64,000 nucleotides of DNA from Erodium maritimum (GCA_963921825.1 OY997588.1:85457064-85521063); one strand, 5' to 3'. Counted from the stretch's first letter, positions 1-12,556 are shown. Notes: a model not told the origin generated them from the letters alone. Numbers and translations are program-made.

Positions 1-1728
1 CCGAGATCACGCCGGAGCTTAATTGTGCGCTTTTGGAGAAAGCATACGAGGTAGGGAAAAGTAGCCGGATCTCGGCCCTGACTAGGGAAAGTTAACAGTA
101 GAAATGCATGTGACACTTGGGTGTTGTGGGTTAAGTAGGTTATCAAATATTAGAAATGCATGTGACACTTGGGGTGTCGTGGGTTAAGTAGGTTATCGAA
201 GATTGGAAATGCATGTGACACTTAGTAGTGTCGTAGGAGCAGAGAACTTAGCGATATTAGAATTACTGGAGGCATATGACCATGCCCGGAGGTTGTTTGT
301 GAACTTATCGATATTAGGAGTATTGGAGGCATATGACCATGCCCGGAGGTTGATTGTGAAACTGTTGATACTAGAACTGTTGGAGGCATTGGTTATGCCG
401 GAGGTTGTTGTGTTTTACTGTTGTGCTTTGGGTGGCCATGAGAGCCCGTATTTTACTGTTGTGTTTTGGGTGGCCGTGAGAGCTCGTATTTTACTGTTGT
501 GCCTTGGGGTGGCCATGAGAGCCCGTATTTTACTGTTGTGCTTTGGGTGGCCATGAGAGCCCGTATTTTACTGTTGTGTGTTTGGAGGCCGTGAGTGCCT
601 GTGGGGTTGTTGAATCGTGTTTTACTGTTGGTGTGTCTTGGGAGGCCGTGAGTGCCTGTGGGGTTGTTGAACCTGTGTCTTTATTGTTGGTGTGTCTTGG
701 GAGGTCGTGAGTGCCTGTGGGGTTGTTGAGCCCGTGAGTTATTGTCGGTGTGTCTTGGGTGGCCATGAGTGCATGTGGAGTGTTGAACCTGTGTTGTTGC
801 TGTTTGTTGAACTTGCTTGTGATTGTGATTGTGGTTACCTGAGTGAGAGAGATTACTGAGACATGTCGACTGCCTGGCCCGACTTTGTGTCGGGGAAGCG
901 CGTGAGTGAGGGAGGTTACTGAGACAGGTCGACTGCCTGGCCTTAGTGGTTCGGCAAAGTGCGTGAGTGAGGGAGGTTACTGAGACAGGTCGACCGCCTG
1001 GCCTGAGTGGTTCGGTAAAACGCGTGAGGGAGGGAGGTTACTGAGACAGGTCGACCGCCTGGCCTGAGTGGTTCGGCAAAGCGCGTGAGTGAGGGAGGTT
1101 ACTGAGACAGGTCGACCGCCTGGCCTGAGTGGTTCGGCAAAGCGCGTGAGTGAGGGAGATTACTGAGCAGCTGGTATGCGATCCTTTGTGATCTTGTTTG
1201 GTGTGCGATCCTTTGTAATCTTGGGTGTTGCGTGGTGGTCTTTTGAGTCCTTGGAAGAGGTCGTGATCGTTCTGTTGGGTCTACATTACGAGTCCGAGTG
1301 TTGAGTCTGTTAAGGAAAGTAACGGGTTGTGTGTCAGTTGAGTACTTGAGTTTGGGATTGTATTCCCGGTGTTGGGTTTGGTTTTGGTGTTACCGGCATT
1401 GTCTGCTAAGTATGCCGTAGTCAGTCTGTTATCTGTGGTGGTGAGCGAACGCTCACCCATAGCTGCTTTTCCTACAGGTACCAGTCGCAGGTTGGACTAG
1501 GTGAGCTTCTGAAGCTTGAAGAGCTAGGAGCGGGATTCTGGGTTTACTTTTGAGTCTAGTGACGGATACCTTGTTTTGTCCACTTGTTGGGACTTATTTT
1601 GAGTTGTACATATTATTTTGATGAACAAATGGTGATTTTAAAGTGATTTATGGAAAAGGTTTTCAAATGGTTTATTGTTTCAAAACGTTCGCGTCCCGAG
1701 TTCGGTTTACTGAAATTGGGGCGTGACA
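1..1728 (+). mobile_element. 3' part of a gypsy-type LTR (family A), cut by window edge
   Basis: The sequence from the start of the window to GGGGCGTGACA at 1718-1728 matches the 3' half of the complete solo LTR at 22122-25482. Shared landmarks are the GGTAGGGAAAAGTAGCCGGAT block near 50-70, the TGCATGTGACACTT repeats near 105-225, and the CTGCTTTTCCTACAGGTACC block near 1462-1480. It contains two minisatellites, one of about 60 bp (about 405-775) and one of 61 bp (902-1165). No protein is encoded; the short ORFs here come from the repeats. The 5' end lies outside the window, so I cannot tell whether it is a solo LTR or belongs to a longer element. Confidence 0.85.
902..1165 (+). repeat. 61-bp tandem repeat inside the LTR
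   Basis: Units starting GTGAGTGAGGGAGGTTACTG recur at about 902, 963, 1024, 1085 and 1146, a spacing of 61 bp. The units are nearly identical. The same relative place in the other LTR copies of this window holds different tandem units. Confidence 0.9.
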
Positions 1729-2501
1729 TCGTCGGGCACCAAGAAAATGTGGACTATGTGGTACAATTGGTCATACAAGGACAACATGTGCCATGTCATC
1801 TGTTATGTAATTATCATGAACACTTTGTTAATTTCAACATTAGTTAATTTTCAACACGTTGTGGAGTTATGAACACTTTGTGGTGGGTTTTTTTTATTGT
1901 GATAGAGCATTAATAAATTTGTTGAACACTTTGCTATTTTTATTGTCACTAGATGGATTTTATACCTCTATCCAAACTTCATCAGTTATGTACTTGGAAG
2001 AACACTTTGCTCTCTGTTTTACCCGACCCGACCCTAAATACATCCCAGATTGGCAGTAAGAACTGAACATATTTCCCAGATTGGCAGTAAGATATGACAA
2101 TATTTCCCAGACTGGCTGAATGAACTAAAACTGTACTCGCATACCACACCGTCATTCTGGGTAGTAAGTCCCATATACAAAATATGAACTGCATTATTAA
2201 CTATAGATCTATTATTATTATTATGCTAGATCTATTATAAATTTTCCAGATTAGCAGATGTTAGGCAGATGGACACCCAAATTGCAGAAACTCGAGTAGA
2301 AGTTACAAACATAGATATTAAACCTTCATTACTATTTCACCAAAATAGATTTGACTGCATATCAGTCAAATCAACAAAAAAACAAACTTTTTAAGGATGG
2401 TTGCAAGTCAACCATCCAAAATCTGACTAGATTAAAAAAACAAACTCACATAACTAATCCTGGTTGTTCTTCTTCTTCCTTCCTGTCCTTGGCGAGGTGG
2501 G
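1729..2501. other. AT-rich spacer with short dispersed repeats
   Basis: I see no gene here. GAACACTTTG occurs at 1818, 1871, 1924 and 2000. CCCAGATTGGCAGTAAG occurs at 2044 and 2075, with a degenerate copy at 2106. Such spaced short repeats are typical of the subterminal zone of a DNA transposon. This may be one end of the element that carries the acidic ORF and the Ulp1-like gene to the right, but I could not pair it with an opposite terminus. Confidence 0.4.
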
Positions 2502-3100
2502 TTACATCATAGCATCATCATCATTGGAGCCGCAGTTCTCTCCAACGTCATCATCATCATTGGGGTCGTTCACTGGGGGGTCGTCTTCTTCCATGGCTAG
2601 GGTTTCGTCGTCTTCCTCCAGGTCGTCTTCTTCCATGGCTAGGGCTTCCTCGTCGTCTTCCTTTTCTTCCTCTTCCTCTTCCTCCTCGGGGTCCTCCTCC
2701 TCGTCTTCCTCCTCCTCCTCCTCATCATCACCGGCGAGTTGCTCGTCTTCGTACGGGTCTCCCTCTTCATCGTCGTCGGAAAATGGCTCGTCCTGCGGGA
2801 GTTCGTCGTCGTCGGAGCAGCCCTGTCTCCGGGAACCGACCTCTTCCCCGTCTTCGTTGTCAGAGGAGTTGATGCTGGTAACATCGGACCAGGAGAACTC
2901 CTCCCCCGGTTGGAAATAACCTGCATCCTCAAAGAACCAAGGCGCATCTGGGGATGGCGGCGGTGGTGGTGGTGGTAGCAGCCCTGGTCCGCGATGTAGT
3001 GGTGGTGGTGGTTGACGGGCTGGTGGTGGTGGTTGACGGGCTGCTGGTGGTGGACGGGCTGGTGTGGTGGTGGTGGTGGTGGTGGTGCTGAAGAGGCCAT
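2502..3100 (-). pseudogene. Proline-rich then acidic hypothetical protein, one frameshift
   Basis: The ATG at 3098-3100 follows a pyrimidine-rich leader and opens MASSAPPPPPPP. That frame then runs into histidine-rich sequence that looks like a CCA/CAC slip. One frame over, the same DNA reads as proline-rich and continues as PDAPWFFEDAGYFQPGEEF, then a long Asp/Glu tract ending NDDDAMM and a TAA at 2502-2504. The likely original product is about 199 residues: proline-rich in the first third, strongly acidic in the last half, with no catalytic motif or membrane segment. I do not recognise the family. It lies downstream of, and on the same strand as, the Ulp1-like pseudogene, so it may be a second gene of the same mobile element. 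The serine-rich ORF on the plus strand is its antisense shadow. Confidence 0.5.
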
Positions 3101-3845
3101 GATCACGATCAAATGGTAGAAGGAACGAAGAAGTGAGAAAGAAAGCAAGGAAATTTGAGAAGGCAAGAGCAAGAGCAAGGCTGTAAAAACTAGAATGGAT
3201 GGAATGGGTTCTAGATCGGCTCTTAAATTGGGTTCAAAAAGTGAAAATCATCATTACAAAAATTGAAGAGACATGACACTTAGGGTTAAGAAGTTATTAA
3301 AAAGGCACCTATTAGTAGTAATTCGAAGGGACTCGTCGGTTCAACTAATTTACTTGACAAGACCCCACTATTCACCCTTAAATGGGGACTGACACATGTC
3401 ATCATCACTCGAATATGAACCCGACCTGACCATAATGTTCCAGATCGACACCCGGATCTTGTCCTACTGAGTCCCCGACCTTAGAATTTACACATTACAT
3501 CCATTAATACAAGTGTAGTCCACTAATAAATTTGATAAGACAAGACAAGACAATACGGTTCAACCATAAATCAGACTTAGTGTTTGTAAATATATTGTGC
3601 AAATCTATCATAATATGATTGTAGACATTAATTATACAAATCTTTTGATGGAATAGATCCCAGATCTGGTCAGAATGTGTCCCCTACCTAATCAGATTAT
3701 AATAAAAAAATCAGATTATAATCAAACTGGCATTTCTCAAACACATTAATTAATCCATTCAACATTGATCATTTGTAATCCAGTAGCTTAAACCAACAAA
3801 TATGTTTCCAACAGTAATCAATTAAACATTTCTCCAAAAACATAT
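3101..3845. other. Intergenic stretch, nothing recognised
   Basis: This is AT-rich sequence between the 5' end of the acidic ORF and the stop codon of the Ulp1-like pseudogene. The first ~80 bases are probably the 5' leader of the acidic ORF. I saw no ORF with a recognisable motif. Confidence 0.4.
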
Positions 3846-5369
3846 TCAGTCATATTTGTAATCAAGTAGCTTCTCGAACTTGTTGGCTACATCCACACAC
3901 ATCTTCAATCGATAAACAGGGACTTGATACTATTGCATATAATCGGCAATAGGAAATTCTTGTAGCTGCAGCTCGTAGTGCTTTATGGCATAAACAACTG
4001 AGTCTCCTCTGCACAATAAAAACGAATTAGTGACAATAAATATTAAGTTATAAATAAATTTTAAGATGAAAAGTGTTTATGCACACCCATACTTCAACTC
4101 TTGTTGAGGCACACTCGATGCCCTTTCATACGTCCAACTCGTCCCCGAATTCAGTAATTCCCCGTGAAACATCTTCGAAGCAATGAGCATGGGTGGGATC
4201 ATTTCCAAAAAAAGGTTTCATCATGCCGTATAAGACAGATGCTTCTGGAACAACTCTTGTATCACTATCATACACAAAAAGGATGCAGCGATATATGTCC
4301 GCCACGACCATAACCCAATGTGCCTCTTTTTTGTCCAGCTCCACAGGAAAATATATTTTGTCACACCCTCCCCAAGCCTTACCAGCATGCAGCGGACGAT
4401 CACCTCTAACATACGCCATTAAGCACTGTGGTACTTTCCATAAATCAGTGATGCTGCATTTCACGTGCTCTTCCTTGATTGCAATAGCAAATGATGTGTC
4501 CAACACCATGGCATCTTGTGCATAGTGCTTAGTGAAACGCCCCTGCCACTTTCTAATTCCAAACATCCCATCATCCATGTGCTGCATACATGAAAGTGAA
4601 TTAAATTCCTAATAAAAGTAAATTGAAAACAATGAAAATAATAAGTAAAATTACACCTTACCTTGTCAGTCAACTTGTCGTGACACCGGCTTAACAGATG
4701 GAAGTAATACCGGGTGAGCTCCCCGTAAGGTGTACATGGGATTTTTTTCCTTGGCTACGTTCTTCATCCGCAGTACTGTTCTTGCATCCGAATACACCTG
4801 GGCTGTGGATGGATCAGGTTTTAAAAGAGGGTCCAACTTCTCCAAATTGACAAGAAGTCTCATCTTTTTGGTCTTTGTTGCTTCACTATCATCTTTGTGT
4901 ATAACAGGTTTTGGCACTTCAATCTTTGGTTCTCTCTTCCGCTTCTTTGTTGCGACGTGCTTCTTTGTTGTGACAGACTTTGTGACAGACTTCTTTGGGG
5001 TGATCTTAGCAGCGAGACGCTTGGTTCTTGTTCTTGTAACTGGCACTTCCCTCACAACATGCAGCTCCATCTCCATCTCCATCTCTTGGTTCACATCCGA
5101 CATTTCCATTTCACCGACATCTTTTTCAACGGGGACATCCTTTTCAACGGGGACTTCGTGTTGGGCCACTTCGTGTTGGACATCCGGCATTTCCAGATTT
5201 TCAGCAGCCATTTCTTCATGTTGGGCCACTTCCTCAACATCAGCCTCTTGTTCTTCTTCTCGTTGGGCCACTTCCTCTACAGCGGACATTCCAATTTTTA
5301 CGACCTCCTCTACATTGGGCACTTCATCTTCTTCTTCTTGGTTCACAACAAGTACATCAGGTACTTCTT

Positions 5370-5480
5370 CTTCTTTTTCTTTTTCTTTTTCTTTTTCTTT
5401 TTCTTTTTCTTTTTCTTTTTCTTTTTCTTCTTCTTCTTTTTCTTCTTCATCTTTTTCTTCTTCTTCTTTTTCTTCTTCAG
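5370..5480 (-). repeat. (GAAAAA)n/(GAA)n low-complexity tract in the coding exon
   Basis: On the plus strand this reads CTTTTT repeated about ten times, followed by TTC-rich sequence. On the minus strand it encodes an alternating Lys/Glu run within the central exon of the Ulp1-like pseudogene. The long Ser/Phe-rich plus-strand ORFs across it are artefacts of this tract. Confidence 0.85.
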
Positions 5481-6799
5481 TAGGTACAACGGGTACTACT
5501 TCTTCTTCTTCTTCTCGGTTCCCTTCAACTTCAACTCCAGCGGGCAGTCCTTCTAACCCTCCTTATTGGTTCACATCCCGGTTGTCTTGGTTCACATTCC
5601 CATCCGTCAAATCCTCGAACATGTACATGTCATCGTGGTTGTTCTGGTTGTCATGATCAGGAATTGATGCTTCAGAAGGTGGACGGAAGTCGTTTGATGC
5701 ATGATTGAATGCATCATGCCGGATGGACAGAGCATCCATGATCATATCAAATTGTTTCTTCTGCACTTCCATCGACCTTTCCAGATCAGCCTTCAGTTCC
5801 AGGAATTGTGTCTTTAGCACCTCAATTTTCTTCATGACAGCCTTCGAAAGTCCATCATCGGACTGTGGATGTGACTGAGGCTTTGACGGTGGGTGTGACA
5901 TATCAACCTCTGGTGGGGTTGGCGTTGCCACATGGACGGTTTCATCCTGAGGAAATGAGACTACATAGCCTTGCTCCAACTTGTCAACCATGTTGTCCAG
6001 CAACGGATTCGGATGTTCTTCTTCAGGGTTTTGGAATTCTATCATCCAAGGCTGCTTCTTTTCTTCCTCATTGGGGACCAACAGACTTACTATTTACTGA
6101 GCACAAAAAACAAATAAAATTAGTATGTTAAAATTTATATCAAAAGTGGAGTTGCAACTAAATTCCTAACCTCTGGTGTGCTTTGTAAGAGTGCTTCCTT
6201 AACAGCACTGTAAGAGGGATTTCTACTCCACGTTTTCCTCAATTTCAAAATCCTAGGTAAGTTTGCGCAGAATTCTTGACGAATTGTTGCAAACTTCCTT
6301 GCTAATGATGATATGCATTCAAATGAAAGTACCTACGACATAAGATACAAATCATAAGAGAGCATGTATACTACGATATTTATTTGGTATTAATGAATAT
6401 CTACTTACCGTTAGAGGAAGAATAAATCTGGTATACGTCATACTACTCTCATTTCTTGGGTTCTTCTGAGCCTCACTTGCTTTACTTCTCAACTTCTTCG
6501 ACTTTATTTGTTTCAGCAGATACTTGAAGGACAGATTACCCCAAGGGTATGTGTAGAACATCTTTAGGTTATCTACTAGTGCCAAATAGTCTCGATCCAA
6601 CTTATGGTATCGTCTGTCCAATGACATCAATACTCCCCCGATCATCAACAGCAAACACACCCTAACGATATCCCAATTACGCTTCGTCTGAGGCCTAACA
6701 AGCATTTGTTCCTCAACCAAGTCAGTCAATTTCTTCTCTAAGGTCACCTACTAGCTTCTAGGGTCGGGAAGTGTTTGGTGGAAAATACTTTGGACTTCA

Positions 6800-9700
6800 T
6801 GTCACGCCCCAATTTCAGTAAAACCGAACAAGGGACGCGAACACTTTAAAACATAAAAACACTTGAAACCTGTTTTCATTAAACACTTTAAAATACCAGT
6901 TTAGTTCAACAAAATAATAATTACAGTTACGACACGTCCCAACAAGTGGACAAAAGTACAGGTATCCGTCACTAGACTCAAAAGACAAGACCCGGACTCC
7001 GCTCCTAGCTACACAAGCTTCGAGAGCTCACCTAGTCCGTCCCACGAACAGTACCTGTAGGAAAAGCAGCTAGGGGTGAGCGTTCGCTCACCACCACGGA
7101 TAACAGATTGACTACGGCATAATTAGCAGACAAACAAGTAATACCAACAACAACTTAACACCGGGGAACACCATCCCCAACCCAAGTACTCTAACTGGAC
7201 AAACACCCACGATGACCTTCCTCGAACGACTCAACACTCTGACACGTAAAGTAGATCTGACCCAACGATTGGCGACCTCTTCCAAGGACTCAAAAGAAAG
7301 TACGCAACACAAAACAACATCACAAGGGATCTCACACCAACCAAGATCACAAAGGATCGCACACCAAAACAAGATCACGAAGGATCGCACACCAAAACAA
7401 GATCACGGAGGATCACAAACCAGCTGCCAAGAACGCCCTTCCGGGACTCTAACCCGGTCAGGCCAACCCAAGAATGCTGCAACTTACCAGGACTCTAACC
7501 CGTAAGCCAGCCGGAAAATGCTGCAACTTACCGAGACTCTAACTCGTAAGCCAGCCGAAGAATGCTGCAACTTACCGGGACTCTAACCCGCAAGCCCGCC
7601 AAGTGTGCTCACAAACCCAAACCACACACGCGCGGCCAGGACCCCTTTATTGGCGGGCGGGCCCCCTACCCCGTCTGAACATGCAGACGCGTGTGCTCGT
7701 GGACCCCCGTTTCAGGAAGCGGGCCCCCAACCTCCGGTAACCACAAACACAATCACAAGCAAAATCAACAACCAGTAACAGCACAGGTTCAACACTCACA
7801 GGCACTCATGGCCACCAAGACACTAACCGTAAAACTCGGACTCAACAGCCCCACAGGCACTCACGGCCTCCCAAGACACACCGACAGTAAGACACGGACT
7901 CAACAACCCCACAGGCACCCACGGCCTCCCAAGACACCAACCATAAAACACGCTTGCAACTTACCGAGACTCTAACTCGTAAGCCAGCTAAAGAAAGCTT
8001 GCAACCCCCTGAGACTCTAACTCGGTCAGGCCAGCCAAAGACACCAACATTAGTACACGGGCCCTCAAGGCCACCCAAAACACCAACTTAAATGCACGGG
8101 CTCTCATGGCCACCCAAGACACCAATTCAAATACACGGGCTCTCAAGGCCATCCAAACTCAATCAATAAATAACACGGGCTCTCAAGGCCACCCAAAACA
8201 CTAAATAAGCAATCAACCTCCGGCTTAACCAAGCCTCCAACAGTCCTAATATCAACAGTTTCTCAATCAACCTCCGGGCATGGTCATATGCCTCCAGTAA
8301 AACAATTAACGCTAAGTTCTCTGCTCCTACGACACTACTAAGTGTCACATGCTTTTCTCAATAAACGCTACAATCCCGTATCGCCTTTCTAATAATTCCT
8401 AAGTTCCCGTAACATGCTTTTCTAATAATTGCTACGTTCCCGTAACATGCATTTCTAATATTCGATAAACCTACTTCACCCACGACACCCCGGTGTCACA
8501 TGCAAATCTACTGTTAACTTTCCCTAGTTAGGGCCGAGATCCGGCTACTTTTCCCTACCTCAACTGAAGAGCAACCGCTACGCTTCCTAGCTGCTGACGT
8601 TCTGGCTCGCTACCTCCGGGCTCCACTTCGATCGAAGCCGGACGCTAAAGGAAACACGAAAGCCATAGATTAATAACGGTTCCGCCGTTAAGTTAAAGGT
8701 CATGATTTATCCAGTTTTAAGACCGACAGTTGTCCCTTAAACTCGAGCGGGAGAAAAGCGGGATTACAACGAATCGGGTTCGAGCGTCCGCGCACCGAAA
8801 CCGGTGCATGTTCCCAAGGGAGAATATCGAGGCACGGGTCCCAATGCACGGATATCGAGGCTTCCCGAGGTCTGATTCATTGTTCCGCTATTATCCCGTT
8901 CAAGGTCCGATTTAACGTTCGGTTTAGTCGATCCACGCTTTCTAAAATCCGATCACAGATTGGTTCACTCACATCTCGATTTACTAGTCCGTTTAAGACG
9001 CCCGTTTTCGTTTAAATCTGATTTTAACCCTGTTTAATTTAGAACCATTTTGATTTTCAGATCCTTTCTCGTTAAAACTTCTTTTGGTTCTCAAATCCCC
9101 ATTTTCGTTCTTTTTTTTTGATAAACCGATTAATTAGCCAAAACCTTTCTGATCCTTTCGAAACTTAAGGAACAAAATTTAGATCTAAAGGAAGCGTTTT
9201 TGTTTGTCAAACCCGAACCACAACAACAATTATAGTGAATAAACTAACATTAATATCATTAATAACATTTCCGAACAAGATAAACAGAGCCACCAAAAAG
9301 CTCGGGAAGGAAACAACAAAGTAGAGGAGGTCAGATTGTGTCCGGCCGACCACCGACGAAGACGCCGGCGACCAGCCTCACAGGTGCACCGAAAGTTCAC
9401 CTGAGAAAGGGACGGCTGGGCGATCTCGCCTCAGATCTGTGCCCAACGGTGAGGGCCTCGCCGGAATCGAACCCGAGATGAGACAAAGGGGAAACGGCCG
9501 GCGGCGGAGGCTCTGGTCCGAGAAGACGAGGGAGAGAGGCGGGGCTCGGTGGCGAGGTCGTGGCCGGTCCTCTCCAGATCGGAGACGACGGGTAGCTCGG
9601 TGGTGGTGCCGTGGCTGGACGGAGGCTCGGCCAACGGCGGCGGCGGCGACGTGAGCTGGAGAAGACAGGGGCGGTGGTGGCTCCGGTAGCTCGGGAGGGA

Positions 9701-10094
9701 GAGACGGGGAGGAGAAGACGAGGAGTGGGAGGAGCTGGCCGGACGTGGGAGGAGCTGGCCGGACGTGGGAGGCGGTTCCGGCGAGGGTGAGGTCGGGAGA
9801 GGAGATGGGCGGCTGAAGGAGAAGAGAATGAGAGGGATTAGGGTTTGAGGAGGAGGGGTGGGGTTTAAATACCCTGGGCTAACCCGAGTTGGGCCTCGGA
9901 TGGGATTTGGGCCGCACGGCCCAAAACGCTTGTTGGCCTGCTCAGGTGGGGGTCGGGTCCTGCCTGGCCGGGTCTGCAGCTTGGGCCGGGTCCGGTCCGA
10001 CCCAAAAGTTTTTTTTTTTCAGACTTTTCGAACCGCTTCCCGATCCCGTCAATTAAAACCCGTAAAAGGCAATTTAAATTTTCAGGACTTTACA
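6800..10094 (-). mobile_element. Solo LTR, gypsy-type, subfamily B (TSD CTTCA)
   Basis: The element starts TGTCACGCCCC at 6800 and ends GGACTTTACA at 10094. CTTCA flanks it at 6795-6799 and 10095-10099, a 5-bp TSD. It lies between two exon parts of the DUF1985 domain, which rejoin if it is removed. Read in its own orientation it begins TGTAAAGTCC and ends GGGGCGTGACA. The 3' two thirds match family A (CAGGTACTG/TAGGAAAAGCAGCTAGGGGTGAG block, TGCATGTGACACTT repeats, GGTAGGGAAAAG block), but the 5' part (about 8570-10094) is unrelated and GC-rich. No gag or pol is present. A ~44-bp minisatellite sits at about 7466-7610. Confidence 0.92.
7466..7610 (-). repeat. ~44-bp minisatellite inside solo LTR B
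   Basis: The motif AATGCTGCAACTTACCG plus GACTCTAACCCGTAAGCCAGCC repeats about three times, with degenerate units again at about 7950-8040. It occupies the place held by different repeat units in the other LTR copies. Confidence 0.75.
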
Positions 10095-10640
10095 CTTCAA
10101 TTGTTTTTTATAAACTTTTTCCTCTAGAAAATTTCCACACCTCAGCCCCGATATTAAACAATATTCCTTCAAAGATAATCTCACTGGCCTACATTGGACC
10201 AAAAACCAAATCTCGGACGACCGCTCCAATTTAATTTCTCGAAGTAACAATGCCTAAGGAATTTGACAAGAATGATCACTATTCGGTTGGACGTCCAACA
10301 AATGCCGGAATGGAGATCGTCGCAGCTCTCTCAGGTGGACCTTTTCATCATTTAACTTCTCAAGTTCTCCCTTGATGAACCTGGAAGTCGCCCCTAAATG
10401 ACTTTTGACTGAAATCTTGTAGTCAAAATGTTCATTCTCGGCCAAAACAGGTTCAAAAGTAGGCACCTCAATTTGTACTACTTATGCATTTTCTTGGCTT
10501 GAGCTGGAACTTTCTCCCTCAAAACTAGGAATTTCTTGTTCAGAGGAAATTTTCCTAGCACTTTCAACTTCTTCATCAAATGAGTTTGACCTAGGATCTA
10601 GGGATGACAAACTTGCTTGGAAGGGTACACAGAAGGAATT

Positions 10641-11347
10641 ACACAAAACAATTCAGCTGCAAAAATGTAATAACACACATAGAACCACATAGAAGGGGGA
10701 TATAATTTCCCGACAGCTAACCAGAACTGGTCTCAATTTTTCGACCTAACCATCCATTCGGGGAGATAATTACCAGACGTCGACCTAGGACAGACTACGA
10801 CCTAGAAATCCCCTGATCCGTATCCAAGCATACCAATCCCCTAAATGCATACTTTCAGACCGAAATTAAATGTATCTACACAACAATTATACCTATCTAA
10901 GCATACAAAGGAATGGAAATCAGATGGGTTAGGGATTACTTACCATATCAGATCAGTGGGTAGCTCGGACAATACTGAAACTGGTCGGAAAAGGAGAAGA
11001 ACTGCAACTGGAACTTGATCCTCCAAGCTTGGAGATGACAACGACGAAGGAGAAGAGCAGAGATGAGTTGGGCGCCGGAAATCAGTTGGGTTTCGTGGGG
11101 TTTCGTTTGAGTTCAGGTGAAGAAACGTGAAGGAGGGGAAAAAAAAGAAAACAAGGCTGACTAGGATGGAGATGGGAGAGATTCGTGGTTTTTTGGCTAA
11201 GTGCTGAAAGGGTATAAGGGTAATATTATATTTTTTAGATACAAAAAGAAAATCAAAATGAAAAGAAAATAAGTTTGGTATATTACGAGGTCTACCCTCC
11301 TAACACTTACAAAAAATAAGGCTCTTTCAGTAAAAATCTCGTTACTA
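10641..11347 (-). other. Probable 5' region of the Ulp1-like pseudogene
   Basis: On the minus strand an ATG at 10946-10944 is followed directly by GTAAGT, as if a short first exon ends at the start codon. Upstream of it (about 10950-11120) is a leader rich in CTTCTCC. I could not confirm the splice into the DUF1985 exon, so the first exon is a suggestion. The rest, up to the terminal repeat at 11348, shows no gene. Confidence 0.35.
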
Positions 11348-11568
11348 GAGCATGTACATCAACCGGGGCAAGAGTAAGAGGCAGAACCCTTTGTTTATTG
11401 GACTGGATTAAGCTTATGTCCCTCTAAAATTGAAAGTGTTCCACATCAAGAGAGACAAGTATGGGGATCATGCTCCTATTAAAATATTGACGGGATAATT
11501 AACTATGTTTTTGCTGAATTTGTTTTTTTAGTAAAAGTGCAATTCGTATTCCATTAAAGAGAGCTAGT

Positions 11569-12556
11569 TAAAGGGGACAGTTCCAAAATTTTTGTAGAGA
11601 ACAAGGCTAAAGCGTTCCGCTACCTCTTTCAGAGGTTCTTCTCTTACCCTAACTAGGGTTCACGCTTCCGCCGCCCACCGATCCCACACCGTCCGCTGTA
11701 GCCGCCCAGATCCCTCGACCGTACTGCCCGACTGCACTCTCCTCCTCCACACCGCTCAAGTCTCCCCACCTTCCTCAGTCGACGACGATGGTCCACCCTT
11801 TGCACAACTGTCATGCCGGTGGAGGCAGCTCTCACCCGGGTATGCCACCGTTGTCGCCGGTGGTTCCTCACCGGGTCCCGCCTCCTCCCTTCGGCTTGGC
11901 CATGCGGCCAATGGCCATGCACTGACGGTGCAATTGGCCCATGAAAGGGGGGGCACACAGGCCCCCGTGGCCGTACTTGCAGCACCGGCTCGTAGAAGCT
12001 CCGCCGATGGATCTTCGTCCGGAACCGGGTGACCGTCTAGGGAGTCAACGCCCGGAACTGGCATGGTACCGGGCCGAGATCTACCGGAGCGATCACCACC
12101 CGATGATGCTCACTGAGGAGGACTAGTTGAAGTAGACGGAGGCAGGGAAGCCTCTGATGCAGGGATGACCCGACCCGGCAGGGGTGGGTGGAGTCGATGT
12201 CAGACTATACCTACAAACCCGGGACAACCAGTGCTGAGAGGTCCCGGGCAGCCTACAACAACAACTCAGCTTTTTTATCTGCTTTATCTTTATCTGCATT
12301 ATTTCTGGAACAATTTATTTTCTGTTTTGCTTAGGATTTTTCATTTCATGTCTCGCTGTTTTGAGACGTTGGTAAGGAGATGTCCTGAGTTATTGCATAC
12401 GATATCAAGTAGGCTATTGTTATGGGTCCATGAGCGCTGGGCCTGCTATGGTCGGCCCAGACATACATCTGGAACCCTGGGCGGTTACGCCCTATATTGT
12501 TTGATTACCTTTGGGTATTAATGCAATTCTCCGGTTACCCGTTTCAAAAAAAAAAA
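11569..12556 (+). mobile_element. Non-coding ~1-kb retroposon, same family as 49210-50221
   Basis: The element ends in GGTTACCCGTTTC plus an A-run at 12546-12557. AGCTAGT is repeated at 11562-11568 and 12557-12563, a short TSD. The 3' end matches the minus-strand element at 49210-50221 (TTAATGC.ATT.C.GGTTACCCGTTTC; GGTCGGCCC; CATGAGCG). The 5' leaders also correspond. It has a CpG-rich middle and no meaningful ORF. It probably uses the machinery of an autonomous LINE with the same tail. Confidence 0.7.

Larger units (their letters stand above)
3846..10640 (-). pseudogene. DUF1985-Ulp1 (C48 peptidase-like) gene, split by an LTR and catalytically dead
   Basis: Read on the minus strand, the exons are about 10640-10095, 6799-6409, 6332-6171, 6096-4662, 4581-4087 and 4008-3846, joined by GT-AG introns. 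The first blocks read as a DUF1985 domain (KISVKSHLGATSRF; EIWFLVQCRPVR; LISGLRCG; then RRYHKLDRDYLALVDNL and YPWGNLSF). The long central exon is Glu/Lys-rich. The last two exons are a Ulp1-type catalytic domain with the His in EAHWVMVVADIY. The catalytic Cys-Gly should sit in a GGDCGVY context but reads GGDSVVYAIKH, so Cys is Ser and Gly is Val. There is a TAA after DNRDVNQ near 5563, frameshifts at the ends of exons four and five, and a TAG in the last exon. In plants such genes often ride in Mutator-like or other DNA transposons, which fits this context. The family assignment is firm; the exact start is not. Confidence 0.8.

Noticed and set aside
405-775. Array resembling CRISPR-like repeats
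   Set aside because: Units are head-to-tail ~60-bp minisatellite copies without unique spacers, in a plant LTR.
2464-2919. Serine-rich plus-strand ORF of 151 codons
   Set aside because: It is the antisense of the Asp/Glu-rich coding sequence on the minus strand; the Ser run mirrors GAC/GAG codons.
4730-5656. Plus-strand ORFs of 308 and 219 codons rich in Ser and Phe
   Set aside because: They are shadows of the Glu/Lys-rich exon of the DUF1985-Ulp1 pseudogene and its GAAAAA tract.
9431-10127. Short ORFs on both strands in the GC-rich part of solo LTR B
   Set aside because: They lie within a complete solo LTR with TSD and show no conserved motif.
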